Origin: an uncultured Lachnospiraceae bacterium
GTDB taxonomy: Bacteria > Bacillota_A > Clostridia > Lachnospirales > Lachnospiraceae
Reading direction: 5' to 3'
NCBI GenBank assembly: GCA_947177885.1
Contig: CAMWWF010000020.1
Location: 1 to 16,221, forward strand
DNA: 16,221 nt
Below the pieces are notes generated by a model. The model was not told the origin of the DNA and did not search any database. It was given only the letters and a program-made list of their open reading frames with translations. Both the position numbers and the translations under genes were made by a program. Positions 6,901 to 14,249 of the stretch are shown here, one piece after another. Numbering within the stretch: position 1 is the stretch's first letter; each line of letters starts with the position of its first letter.

Positions 6901-8943
6901 ATGAAGCAGAAAAAGGGTATTTTCATATCCTGTCTGGCCGGTGTGTTGATAATGGCTGCAGTCATGGGAGTCTGTCTGCTGCAGTTTCAGGAGCCGGAGT
7001 TCGTGCAGACGGCAGAGGATTGCGGGCAGCTGAAGCTTTTTATAAGTTTTCCCCACGGAACCGAAAAGATAAACATCTGGCAGAATGAAGAGGGCGTTTA
7101 CTGCTTTTTTCTTCCTTCGGGCGCTGAAGAGTGCGGACTTACTTTCGGAAATCTGGGCGATACCGGCAGCATAACGATAGGAGACGCGGCTTTTGGCGTG
7201 AAGGATGATCTGCGCACCTTTCTGGAAAACCTGTCGCCGGATCAGGTGCTGGATGCGGCAGTGGAGCTGGAGGGAGGACTGAAACAGGAGACCATCCGAT
7301 TAAGGTTTCTCTGTTCTGAAAATATCTCTGCCATGTTTATCGATACCGAGTCGGGATCTGTGGAAAGCATCCATGAGGACAAGGAAGCGAAGGAAGCGGC
7401 TTCCATGCGGCTGGTGGACAGTGCCGGGAACAGAAGCTATACCGGTGATCTGGAGTATATCAAGACTCGTGGGAATTCCACATGGTTTTTTGATAAAAAG
7501 GCATATCAGATCAAGCTTGGCAGGGAAGCCGGGCTTCTGAATATGCCGGCGGCCAAGAAGTGGATATTGCTTGCAAATGCCATTGACGATACTTTGATGA
7601 AAAATGAGATCGTATACCGTTATGCGGAAAGATATTCCACCATACCTTCCGTCAACGGGCAGTATGTGGATCTCTATATAAATGGCGATTATCTGGGAAA
7701 TTATTATCTTTGTGAGAAGATAGAGGTGGATCAGAACAGATTGCGCCTGACGGACCTTGAATCGGCTACGGAAGCCGTGAATTCCGACTCCGCATATGCG
7801 GAGTCTTCTCCGTATGTCTCGGAGGATGGCAGGATCCGGGCCACTCAGGGACTGGTGAATCCGGATGATATTACGGGAGGATATCTGTTGGAGCATATTC
7901 CGTCATGGGAGTTCGAGGAGACGGACAATGCCTTTCGAACCATTACCGGGGCGTGCTATGATATCATAAGTCCGTCACCGGCCACGGTGGAACAGGCGGA
8001 GTATATCTGCGGACTGTTCGACGAGATGGAAACGGCCATGGCGCAGGAGGACGGGGTCAATCCGGCGACAGGCAGACATATCTCGGAGTATCTGGACTTG
8101 GATTCGTGGGCGGAAAAATATGTCATGGAAGAGGTGTTTCACGATCCGGATGCGACCACGGCAAGTATGTATCTGTATAAGGAATGTGACAGCATAGATC
8201 CTCTGATCTGTTCCGGACCCATGTGGGATTATGACCGTACAATGGGCAGTTACGGGTTGAACCGTTATGTTATTGACAATGCCAGACAGGTGGGAAATTA
8301 TGGCATATATGTAGGGCAGCTCATGCGATTTGAGGAAGTGGCTTCCCTGGTGTATGAAAAATTCGAGAAAAAAATGGTGCCCTATGTGGAAAATAAAGTG
8401 AGGGCGGATATTTATGAGCTGGATCAGACGATTCAGGCTTCTGCGGGGATGGATATGGTCAGGTGGAGCGGGATCCACGGTTACTATGCGGACAGGAGCG
8501 CCAGCGTGGATTATCTGACAAGTTTTCTGGAGGAGAAGACAAGTTATCTGCAGGATGTCTGGCTTGGTGAGGATAATTACTGTACCGTAAACTTTTTGGA
8601 CTATTTTGGAAATGTCTGTGAGACCTATCAGGTGAAAAGGGGAGAATGCTTTTTCGAAGCACCGCCTGTCATCAGTACCTATGTGGCAGTGTTTGCGGGA
8701 TGGTATGTGGAGGGAGAGAACATCCCTTATATATCCGGTCTGCCTATTCTGACGGATGTGACTTACGAGTCGAGATGGATCGATATAGAGATTATATTAC
8801 AGAACGGCCTGAACAATCTGGATATGGATCTGTCCCAGGTGGATCCGGAGGTCCTGGAAAATATGGCAGACATGCTTCGCGAAATGCAAAATTCCGTTCA
8901 GGAGGACACCCCGGCTTCAGATGCGTCAAACAGGGAGGAGTAG
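6901..8943 (+). CDS. CotH kinase-like protein, exported or membrane-anchored
   Basis: A 680-aa protein with a basic N-terminus and one hydrophobic segment (about 7-28), which is a signal anchor or uncleaved signal. The CotH kinase-like core runs from about 165 to 555: IKTRGNSTWFFDKKAYQIKL (187-206), ILLANAIDDTLMKNE (222-236), YVDLYINGDYLGNYYLCEKIE (255-275), GGYLLE (326-331) and MWDYDRTMGS (441-450). These match the atypical kinase fold of Bacillus CotH, with the last supplying the metal-binding Asp region. A beta-repeat of the InlB/Flg_new type follows (561-627: FAGWYVEG, VTYESRW), then an acidic tail. An extra domain of unknown type spans 40-160. Start 6901 follows GAGGA (6889-6893). VTC and DUF4956 genes follow directly, and this trio is known from many Gram-positive genomes. 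The kinase activity and substrate here are unknown. Confidence 0.9.
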   Translation: MKQKKGIFISCLAGVLIMAAVMGVCLLQFQEPEFVQTAEDCGQLKLFISFPHGTEKINIWQNEEGVYCFFLPSGAEECGLTFGNLGDTGSITIGDAAFGVKDDLRTFLENLSPDQVLDAAVELEGGLKQETIRLRFLCSENISAMFIDTESGSVESIHEDKEAKEAASMRLVDSAGNRSYTGDLEYIKTRGNSTWFFDKKAYQIKLGREAGLLNMPAAKKWILLANAIDDTLMKNEIVYRYAERYSTIPSVNGQYVDLYINGDYLGNYYLCEKIEVDQNRLRLTDLESATEAVNSDSAYAESSPYVSEDGRIRATQGLVNPDDITGGYLLEHIPSWEFEETDNAFRTITGACYDIISPSPATVEQAEYICGLFDEMETAMAQEDGVNPATGRHISEYLDLDSWAEKYVMEEVFHDPDATTASMYLYKECDSIDPLICSGPMWDYDRTMGSYGLNRYVIDNARQVGNYGIYVGQLMRFEEVASLVYEKFEKKMVPYVENKVRADIYELDQTIQASAGMDMVRWSGIHGYYADRSASVDYLTSFLEEKTSYLQDVWLGEDNYCTVNFLDYFGNVCETYQVKRGECFFEAPPVISTYVAVFAGWYVEGENIPYISGLPILTDVTYESRWIDIEIILQNGLNNLDMDLSQVDPEVLENMADMLREMQNSVQEDTPASDASNREE

Positions 8944-8949
8944 CACGGA

Positions 8950-9642
8950 ATGGAAGGACAATACCGTCATGAGTTGAAGTTTCTCTGCGGCGAAGGGCAG
9001 CTGCGTCTGCTGGAGGAGCGGATCAGGCATATATGTCCGCCTGACAGTCATGTGGGCGGGGACGGAGGATATGCGATCAGGAGTTTGTACTTTGACACCT
9101 ATGACGATCGGTGCTTCTATGAAAATGAAGCGGGGGTTGACCGTCGGGGAAAGTATCGGATCCGGATATATAATGGGAATCCGGAGGTCATTCATCTGGA
9201 GCGTAAAGAAACATTGCATGGATTGAAAAGAAAGGAAGTCTGCCTTTTGTCCTCACAGCAGTGTCGGCAGCTGATGACCGGAAGGCCGGTGGCAGGGCCT
9301 TTGCCTGAGCAGGAACTGTTGAGACGTTTTCTGGTGGAGCAGCGTATGCGGCTGCTCATGCCGAAGGTGATCGTGGAGTACATCCGGACCCCGTATGTTT
9401 ATGCGGCGGGAAATGTCAGGGTCACGTTTGACAGGAATATCCGGTCTTCGGCGGAGACAGGCAGATTTCTGGAGTCCCGGGTATCCGGAAGGTGTATTCT
9501 GGCGCAGGACTGTCATATCCTGGAGGTTAAATATGACGAGGGACTTCCGGGAGCCATTCGGGAGCTTCTGGCAGCAGGTCAGACACTTTCAGGCACCAGC
9601 TTCTCGAAATATTATCTGTGCAGAAAATACAGCATGCGGTAG
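8950..9642 (+). CDS. VTC-domain (polyphosphate polymerase-like) protein
   Basis: A 230-aa soluble protein with the VTC tunnel-fold signature. It begins at ATG 8950, six bases after the CotH stop, with AGGGAGGAG (8932-8940) inside the end of that gene. Landmarks are RHELK (6-10), IRSLYFDTYDD (43-53), KYRIRIYN (68-75), HLERKE (82-87), IRTPYVYAAGNVRVTFD (145-161), LEVKYDE (191-197) and SFSKYYLCR (217-225). The Arg, Lys and Glu residues on alternating strands match the phosphate-binding tunnel of yeast Vtc4 and triphosphate tunnel enzymes. Those enzymes polymerise phosphate from ATP. Bacterial versions next to CotH and DUF4956 have not, to my knowledge, been assigned a product. Translation is probably coupled to CotH. 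Confidence 0.9.
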   Translation: MEGQYRHELKFLCGEGQLRLLEERIRHICPPDSHVGGDGGYAIRSLYFDTYDDRCFYENEAGVDRRGKYRIRIYNGNPEVIHLERKETLHGLKRKEVCLLSSQQCRQLMTGRPVAGPLPEQELLRRFLVEQRMRLLMPKVIVEYIRTPYVYAAGNVRVTFDRNIRSSAETGRFLESRVSGRCILAQDCHILEVKYDEGLPGAIRELLAAGQTLSGTSFSKYYLCRKYSMR

Positions 9643-9695
9643 TACCGGATTGTCTTCTGCTGCGTTATTTTCGGTCAACGGCGGCCGACCACCAT

Positions 9696-9726
9696 ACAAC
9701 AGAATTCCAAAGCGGAATTCTGTTGT
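9696..9726. repeat. 13-bp hairpin between VTC and DUF4956 genes
   Basis: ACAACAGAATTCC (9696-9708) pairs perfectly with GGAATTCTGTTGT (9714-9726) around a 5-base loop. No T-run follows, so it may be an RNA processing or stability element rather than a terminator. A second stem, TACCCG/CGGGTA, ends just before the ribosome site of the next gene. Confidence 0.7.
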
Positions 9727-9776
9727 CATGAATACTGAAGTTAATACCCGTCAAAGGCGGGTATGGGGGTGTGATT

Positions 9777-10451
9777 ATGAGTGTACAGGATGTGATCAAG
9801 AAATCTTTTTTACAGGGCTTTCAGAATACACAGATGTCCATGAGAGCGCTGACGCTGACGCTGCTTGTGGCGGGGCTTTTGGGGATCTATATTTTTCTGG
9901 TGTACAGGCTGATGTCTGTCAACACCTTCTATTCCAAAAGCTTTAATGTTTCTCTGATACTGATGTGTGTCATCACGGCGGCTATCATAATAACGATCCA
10001 GAGCAGTGTGGTTGTGTCTCTGGGTATGGTGGGAGCGCTCTCCATCGTCAGGTTCCGGACGGCAGTGAAGGATCCGTTGGATCTGATCTTCATGTTCTGG
10101 AGTATCAGTGTGGGAATCATCTGCGGTGCGGGGATGATAGGTCTGGCGGCGATATTGTGTGTGGGAGCCACCGTGCTGGCGCTGGTCTTCTATCATCTGC
10201 CGGAGGTGCGGCAGTCCATGATCCTGGTGGTCAATGCCTCGGATAACGACTGCGCGGACACGGTCTACGCCACAGTGCGGAAGTATGACAGACATTATCA
10301 TGTAAAATCCAGAAATCTGACCAAGGATAACGTGGATTTCCTGATGGAGATCAAGGTAAAGGACACCGAAGGGCTGCTAAAAGAGCTGAATCAGGTAAAG
10401 GGTGTCACCAGTGTATCGCTGGTGGCGCATAAGGGCGAGTCGGTGTACTGA
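9777..10451 (+). CDS. DUF4956 family membrane protein
   Basis: A 224-aa integral membrane protein. ATG 9777 is preferred because GGGGGTG (9765-9771) lies at proper spacing. A GTG at 9771 is in frame but overlaps that site. Hydrophobic segments are at about 23-43, 57-79, 103-121 and 122-141. Between the second and third lies the family signature SLGMVGALSIVRFRTAVKDP (81-100). The C-terminal 80 residues are soluble with an alternating strand/helix pattern (ILVVNASDNDCADTV, EIKVKDTEGLL, VTSVSLV), like a small ferredoxin-like domain. It is the third gene of the CotH/VTC/DUF4956 trio, 134 bases after VTC. It may be the membrane partner that exports or receives the VTC product. That role is inferred only from gene order. 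Confidence 0.9.
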   Translation: MSVQDVIKKSFLQGFQNTQMSMRALTLTLLVAGLLGIYIFLVYRLMSVNTFYSKSFNVSLILMCVITAAIIITIQSSVVVSLGMVGALSIVRFRTAVKDPLDLIFMFWSISVGIICGAGMIGLAAILCVGATVLALVFYHLPEVRQSMILVVNASDNDCADTVYATVRKYDRHYHVKSRNLTKDNVDFLMEIKVKDTEGLLKELNQVKGVTSVSLVAHKGESVY

Positions 10452-10542
10452 GGAGCCGTTTCGTAGAGACGGGCGATATATTGATGCATTGGAAATGGCG
10501 GCAATTCGTATCATTATCAGGACGGTTGCAGGAAGTTGCAGG

Positions 10543-10576
10543 AAAAGCAGGACGGTTGTATGAGCGCCTGCTTTTT
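10543..10576 (+). terminator. Terminator after the DUF4956 gene
   Basis: AAAAGCAGG (10543-10551) pairs with CCTGCTTTT (10567-10575), followed by one more T and GTGT. The stem is 9 bp with a 15-base loop, about 90 bases after the DUF4956 stop. It fits an intrinsic terminator closing the CotH cluster. Just before it, CAGGACGGTTG occurs twice (about 10519 and 10548), and GTTGCAGGAA is tandemly doubled between them. Confidence 0.65.
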
Positions 10577-10585
10577 GTGTATAAT
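10556..10585 (+). promoter_or_regulatory. Promoter for the dehydratase-activase-like gene
   Basis: TTGTAT (10556-10561) and a perfect TATAAT (10580-10585) are 18 bases apart. The pair lies within and just after the preceding terminator hairpin and about 100 bases upstream of the next start. The leader includes a perfect 9-bp hairpin CCGGAAAAC (10609-10617) / GTTTTCCGG (10625-10633). Confidence 0.6.
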
Positions 10586-10687
10586 CCAGATAAAGGTTCA
10601 GAGTCAGTCCGGAAAACATGGCACGTTTTCCGGTGTCCGGTTTTGAAAGTAAGAAAGATCTTTGTTTGAGAAAGGCAGGGCTTCCGT

Positions 10688-11926
10688 ATGAAAGAATACC
10701 CCACGGCGACTTTTACCAGACAAATGAAGAAAACACACACCATATTGCTGCCTCAGATGCTGGAATATCAGTCACCCTTCCTGAAAGCGGCGTTTGAGGG
10801 GAGCGGATATCACTTTGAGATCATGCAGGGCAGCAGGCAGCTCAGGCAGAAAGCTCTGCGCTATATCAACAACGATTTCTGTTATCCCGGGATACTGATC
10901 CTGGGGCAGGTTCTGGATGAGATTGAAAGCGGCCGTTATCCCCTGGACCGGATCGCTTTTATGGAGCCGCAGACGGGCGGAGCATGCAGGGCGGGCAATT
11001 ATTATTACACCATCATACGTACACTGGAAAAATGCGGGCAGCCCCAGATTCCTGTGATCTCTCTGAATTATAAGGGTCAGGAGAAGCATCCCGGATTCCG
11101 GATCACCCTGCCTCTGCTCCTTTCCGCGGTTACGGCAGTGTGCTACGGGGATCTGATCATGAGTCTGTGCCAGCAGGTCAGGCCGTATGAGTGCGAACAG
11201 GGAGAAACGGAGCGTGTGAAGGAGAGACTGGAAAAGGAACTGATGGAACAGATCAGGTGCCACCGGAATCTCGCAGGCCCGGGGCGCAGGAAAATGTACC
11301 GCTATATTCTGGATGCCTTTGACCGGATACCCGTGCGGAGTGTAAAGAAACAGAAGGTGGGGATCACCGGGGAGATCTATATGAAGTTCTGTTCTCTGGG
11401 CAATCATGGGCTGGAACATTTCCTGGAGGAGCGCGGCTGCGAGTGCGTCATGGGAGGCTTCGTGAACTATGCCATCTATTGTATGGACAGCGAGCGCAGG
11501 AGCCATGTCGTAAACTGCGGCGGAAAGCTTCTTCTGAAGGGCTATGATCTTCTCGTTTCCTGTCTGGAGCATGTACAGGAAGAACTCTATGGGGAGGTGG
11601 AAAAGCATGGACGGTTTACCATAGATCATTCCTTTGCAGAGCTGAAAAAGCGGGCGGAGAATACCGTGGGAGTGGACTGCATCACAGGGGACGGATGGCT
11701 TGTGGCGGCAGAGGCGGCATCCGCCATCGACCGGGGCTGCAGAAATGTGCTGATCACACATCCCTTCGGCTGCCTGGTCAGCCATGTGAGTGAGAGAGGG
11801 ATCCTGAAAGTTCTCAGAAAACACTATCCCGGAGTCAATATCCAGACCATCGAGTACGACTATGATTCCAGCGACACACTCCTGGAGAGCCGGATACTGA
11901 TGGGGCTGGGGGCGGCAATATCATAA
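10688..11926 (+). CDS. Free-standing 2-hydroxyacyl-CoA dehydratase / activase-related Fe-S protein (COG3581-like)
   Basis: A 412-aa soluble protein matching the C-terminal module of large acyl-CoA dehydratase activase-related proteins. Signature segments are NNDFCYPGILILGQVL (61-76), FMEPQTGGACRAGNYYYTIIR (91-111), IPVISLN (121-127), VGITGEIYMKFCSLGNHGLEHF (224-245), TGDGWLVAAE (333-342) and HPFGCLVSHV (358-367). Cys65, Cys100 and Cys361 are in the positions expected for cluster ligands. Start 10688 follows AAAGG/CAGGG (10671-10680). A later ATG at 10724 has no ribosome site. The ASKHA ATPase part that normally precedes this module is absent, and no dehydratase subunits are nearby. It has its own promoter. 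The family is clear. The substrate is unknown. Confidence 0.85.
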   Translation: MKEYPTATFTRQMKKTHTILLPQMLEYQSPFLKAAFEGSGYHFEIMQGSRQLRQKALRYINNDFCYPGILILGQVLDEIESGRYPLDRIAFMEPQTGGACRAGNYYYTIIRTLEKCGQPQIPVISLNYKGQEKHPGFRITLPLLLSAVTAVCYGDLIMSLCQQVRPYECEQGETERVKERLEKELMEQIRCHRNLAGPGRRKMYRYILDAFDRIPVRSVKKQKVGITGEIYMKFCSLGNHGLEHFLEERGCECVMGGFVNYAIYCMDSERRSHVVNCGGKLLLKGYDLLVSCLEHVQEELYGEVEKHGRFTIDHSFAELKKRAENTVGVDCITGDGWLVAAEAASAIDRGCRNVLITHPFGCLVSHVSERGILKVLRKHYPGVNIQTIEYDYDSSDTLLESRILMGLGAAIS

Positions 11927-11941
11927 AGCGGATCCGGATCC

Positions 11942-12049
11942 TTAAGAGTAAGATTCACTGTCAGAAAGCAGCAGGATATCGACTGCTTTCTGCAGATCCA
12001 CTTTTCTGCGGTAACAGGTGATCAGCTGCTTCTCATGATGTGACAGCAT
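11942..12049 (-). pseudogene. 35-codon remnant, possibly the tail of an HTH-type regulator
   Basis: The frame from ATG 12049 to TAA 11942 encodes 35 residues (MLSHHEKQLITCYRRKVD, then LQKAVDILLLSD). It resembles the helical C-terminal tail seen after XRE-type helix-turn-helix domains in Clostridia. It has no ribosome site and an in-frame stop a few codons upstream, so the body of any such gene is gone. The resemblance is from memory and weak. Confidence 0.3.
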
Positions 12050-12139
12050 AAGATGCAGATCATGAAACGTTCAATAAAAATTATGGAAAAAATATCTGAA
12101 ATATCAGGAATTTCTAAGAAAAAATAAAATAAGTAAAGT

Positions 12140-12258
12140 TTGATATCCTGTTGCCTGCAGAGGGGCATATGATTTGTGCCGGTGGGCATAAGGCCCGCTG
12201 CACAGTTCATCCCCCGGAAATGGCGATTCCCCCCCGGCGCACACAGCCGGGGGTTTTT
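12140..12258 (+). ncRNA. Possible structured RNA ending in a terminator (unassigned)
   Basis: The GC-rich stretch after the AT-rich block can form several stems before the terminator: GGCA/TGCC near 12166-12182, GTGGGC/GCCCGC near 12182-12198, and CCCCCGG repeats. It is not followed by a plus-strand gene, so a riboswitch is unlikely. It is either a long 3' UTR of the preceding gene or a small RNA. I cannot match it to a known RNA class. Confidence 0.25.
12231..12258 (+). terminator. Rho-independent terminator, plus strand
   Basis: CCCCCGGC (12231-12238) pairs with GCCGGGGG (12246-12253) around a 7-base loop and is followed by TTTTT (12254-12258). It is a textbook intrinsic terminator about 305 bases past the nearest upstream plus-strand stop. 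Confidence 0.9.
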
Positions 12259-12436
12259 GTACTGTTCAATTGTAGCTTCATGATCTGCCGGGCGTGGCGG
12301 GAATGTAGAAGTGTGCTGGGGATCATTCCGGGCCTGCTCTTCTTGTTTTCTGCTATATCGATATCGTGGAACAAGTATTAAAAGCCTCCCGATCATGGTG
12401 TCACCGGTACAAACAGTTTGGCAGATCACTTCACGT

Positions 12437-13723
12437 TCACCCCGGCTCCGAGATCCTGGAAACTCCCACATAGATCTCCGATATCTCATACCAGGTGGGA
12501 TAATCGGTGACTCCCGTGGCAGGCAGGTTGAAAATGCGCTGGAAGGTGCGCACCGCGTTTGCCGTGGCAGGACCGTAGATGCCGTCCGCGGTGACGGTGG
12601 GAATGGCAGGGTAATTGCGGGCGATGCGGTTGAGCTGGTTCTGCAGCTGGCGTACCTTTTCCCCGGAGGAACCTATGGTCAGGTCATATCCAGGCCAGGA
12701 GGAGGGAACACCGGAAATGACTTCCGCGGAATTGATATACATATCATTGCCGTAATAGTATCGAATGATATCGATGGCGGAATACCCCTGGTCGCCCAGA
12801 TACTTGGAGCCCCACTGGCTCAAACCGTTACAGGTCACTCTCTGACCGTCGCAGTAAGAGGTAAAGATAGGCTGCCGCACACCGGGACGGGAGAGGAAAT
12901 TGGCAAAGATGGTATCTACCAGATAATCGATATTTTTAAAAATGTTTCGTCCGTATACCCATTTCTGATCGTAGGCGGTGGAGGAAGTAATGGTAAAATT
13001 GTAGCCCTGGTTCCGATACCACTCTGTATACACTCTGTTCAAAGTGAAAGACTGTATCACGAGGATATTTGCATAGATGGTGCTTTCCGGCCAGGTGGAG
13101 TATATTTCGCAGGAGGCCACGTTTTTAATGTAATCCCGATAGCGAACCCAGTAGTTGCGGGCGGTGGGATCGTTGGGCACGCCGTCGTGGACAATGATAT
13201 ATTCAGGGATCACCACGCGGCTTAAGACGATCTCGCCGGTCTCATCCATGGGCTTGATCTCGTCTTCGGGAATCTTGGGCGGATAGTCTCCGAAGAGGGT
13301 GTGCACCGGGATAATGACTCTCTTTTCCTCTTCCTCCGTGGTTGCCAGAGGATCCATACGGACAGGCTGCAGGGAAAATTCATCGGCGAAGATTTCAGAT
13401 CCGGACACATAAACGGGCTCATAGCCCTCGGCGGTGACATAAATATTATACTCGGAGTAGGGCTGCTGAGTGGCTTCCGGATCAAGAGACAGCGCCAGCG
13501 GGGGAGCCGGCAGCAGTACCGTGGGGGTCTGACCGGAACTGTCGGTGGTCAGTACATGTAAGGGAGAATCGGGATCCCCCGTGTAGGAGATGGTGACCGT
13601 GGCGTTTTCCACTGGTATCAGCCCCACGGTGGATACCACGCTGATCTGTATGGAGCCGTTGTAGGAAGTCTCGGTTTCAGCAGAAGCAGGCTCCTGGGCT
13701 GCTGTTAAATTGTATTCAGGCAT
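12437..13723 (-). CDS. SpoIID-like protein with peptidoglycan-binding domain
   Basis: A 428-aa protein. Residues 20-125 form a carboxypeptidase-regulatory-like beta sandwich (GLIPVENATVTISYTG, VTAEGYEPVYV). Residues 170-330 resemble the SpoIID/LytB lytic transglycosylase domain: YRDYIKNVASCEIYSTWPES (195-214) with Glu206 at the SpoIID catalytic position, an AYDQKWVYG strand (250-258), SYCDGQRVT (289-297) and GLSQWGSKYLGDQGYSAIDI (300-319). Residues 349-415 are a PG_binding_1 domain (SGEKVRQLQNQLN, DGIYGPATANAVRTFQ). Such proteins cut or hold cell-wall glycan. ATG 13723 follows GAAGG (13735-13731), and the frame has no earlier start before a stop. No signal peptide or membrane segment is visible, which is odd for a wall enzyme and might fit a spore or mother-cell role. 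Confidence 0.82.
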   Translation of the reverse strand: MPEYNLTAAQEPASAETETSYNGSIQISVVSTVGLIPVENATVTISYTGDPDSPLHVLTTDSSGQTPTVLLPAPPLALSLDPEATQQPYSEYNIYVTAEGYEPVYVSGSEIFADEFSLQPVRMDPLATTEEEEKRVIIPVHTLFGDYPPKIPEDEIKPMDETGEIVLSRVVIPEYIIVHDGVPNDPTARNYWVRYRDYIKNVASCEIYSTWPESTIYANILVIQSFTLNRVYTEWYRNQGYNFTITSSTAYDQKWVYGRNIFKNIDYLVDTIFANFLSRPGVRQPIFTSYCDGQRVTCNGLSQWGSKYLGDQGYSAIDIIRYYYGNDMYINSAEVISGVPSSWPGYDLTIGSSGEKVRQLQNQLNRIARNYPAIPTVTADGIYGPATANAVRTFQRIFNLPATGVTDYPTWYEISEIYVGVSRISEPG

Positions 13724-13732
13724 ACGCTGACC

Positions 13733-13749
13733 TTCGGAACTGTTCCGAA
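13733..13749. promoter_or_regulatory. Perfect palindrome overlapping the ribosome site
   Basis: TTCGGAAC (13733-13740) and GTTCCGAA (13742-13749) are perfect inverted copies around a single T. The site overlaps the GAAGG ribosome site of the minus-strand SpoIID-like gene, so it could be an operator or a translation-blocking hairpin. A second small dyad, CTGTT-TGTG-AACAG, follows at about 13760-13773. Confidence 0.5.
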
Positions 13750-14032
13750 ATAAATATTGCTGTTTGTGAACAGTTTCATACCTTATGGATTTGTTAAATT
13801 ATATTATGCAGGAGTTTGGGATTGTGTTCGCCTGTTGTTTGCTCCGGGAAGCGCTCCCGCATCTGTCGTGTGAAAGATTTCCGGGTGGTTTGGCTTTCAT
13901 GGTTTTTGTGATGATTCCGGGACGGATGTGCACGGCGGTTTTGGCTCTGCAGGGTGCCCGGCCGGATTTGAACTGTGAAATGGCAGACAGGAGCGGTTTT
14001 TGTAACAGACGGAAGCGTTTTGAAAAAAAGTA

Positions 14033-14061
14033 TTGACGTATCGTTGGAATTGGCGTATTAT
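14033..14061 (+). promoter_or_regulatory. Promoter of the GntR-ABC operon
   Basis: TTGACG (14033-14038) and TATTAT (14056-14061) are separated by exactly 17 bases, close to the sigma-A consensus. Transcription would begin near 14068 and give a leader of about 200 bases before the GntR start. Confidence 0.8.
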
Positions 14062-14062
14062 T

Positions 14063-14080
14063 GTATTATAAATTTAATAC
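14063..14080. promoter_or_regulatory. Operator-like dyad of the GntR regulator
   Basis: GTATTA (14063-14068) and TAATAC (14075-14080) are perfect inverted copies across 6 bases, placed at the predicted transcription start. The GT...AC outer bases match the general form of GntR-family operators. Autorepression is therefore likely, as in ytrA-type operons. That is an inference. Confidence 0.6.
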
Positions 14081-14098
14081 ATCATGAGATAAATCTTT

Positions 14099-14249
14099 AC
14101 ACCGGATATATGGTGTGATAAGTGCGGGCAGCAGTCTCTGGGAATCTCAGCCGTATACGGCAGAAAATGCTTTATGCGGCCGAAAATTTGCAGACAACAA
14201 AAACATTGCGCACGGCAAATAAGGCGCACAGCGGAAATTGCCGTATACG
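14099..14249 (+). promoter_or_regulatory. Structured leader of the GntR-ABC operon
   Basis: The leader holds ACACC/GGTGT (14099-14103 and 14112-14116), the 12-base palindrome GCCGTATACGGC (14150-14161) and a repeat of GCCGTATAC starting at 14240. ACGGCAA near 14213 can pair with TTGCCGT near 14238. The second GCCGTATAC could replace one arm of the first, so alternative folds are possible. I do not recognise a known riboswitch. Confidence 0.4.

Larger units (their letters stand above)
11927..12436. other. 510-base spacer with hairpins, a gene remnant and a terminator
   Basis: From left to right: a perfect 10-bp hairpin CAGAAAGCAG (11962-11971) / CTGCTTTCTG (11983-11992) without a T-run; a possible minus-strand gene remnant at 11942-12049; a very AT-rich stretch at 12060-12140; a GC-rich, foldable stretch ending in a terminator at 12231-12258; and a plain stretch at 12265-12436. 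No full gene is convincing in it. Confidence 0.6.

Noticed and set aside
10724..10726. Internal ATG as start of the dehydratase-activase-like gene
   Set aside because: No ribosome site precedes it, and the residues before it fit the usual family N-terminus.
12140..12258. A known riboswitch in the foldable stretch
   Set aside because: No conserved core of any class I know, and no plus-strand gene follows for it to control.
12022..12489. 155-codon minus-strand frame over the terminator region
   Set aside because: It crosses the terminator and the end of the SpoIID-like gene in another frame and shows no domain.
13785..14036. 83-codon plus-strand frame in the region before the GntR promoter
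   Set aside because: No ribosome site, mixed Cys-rich composition without a family look, and it runs into the -35 box of the GntR promoter.
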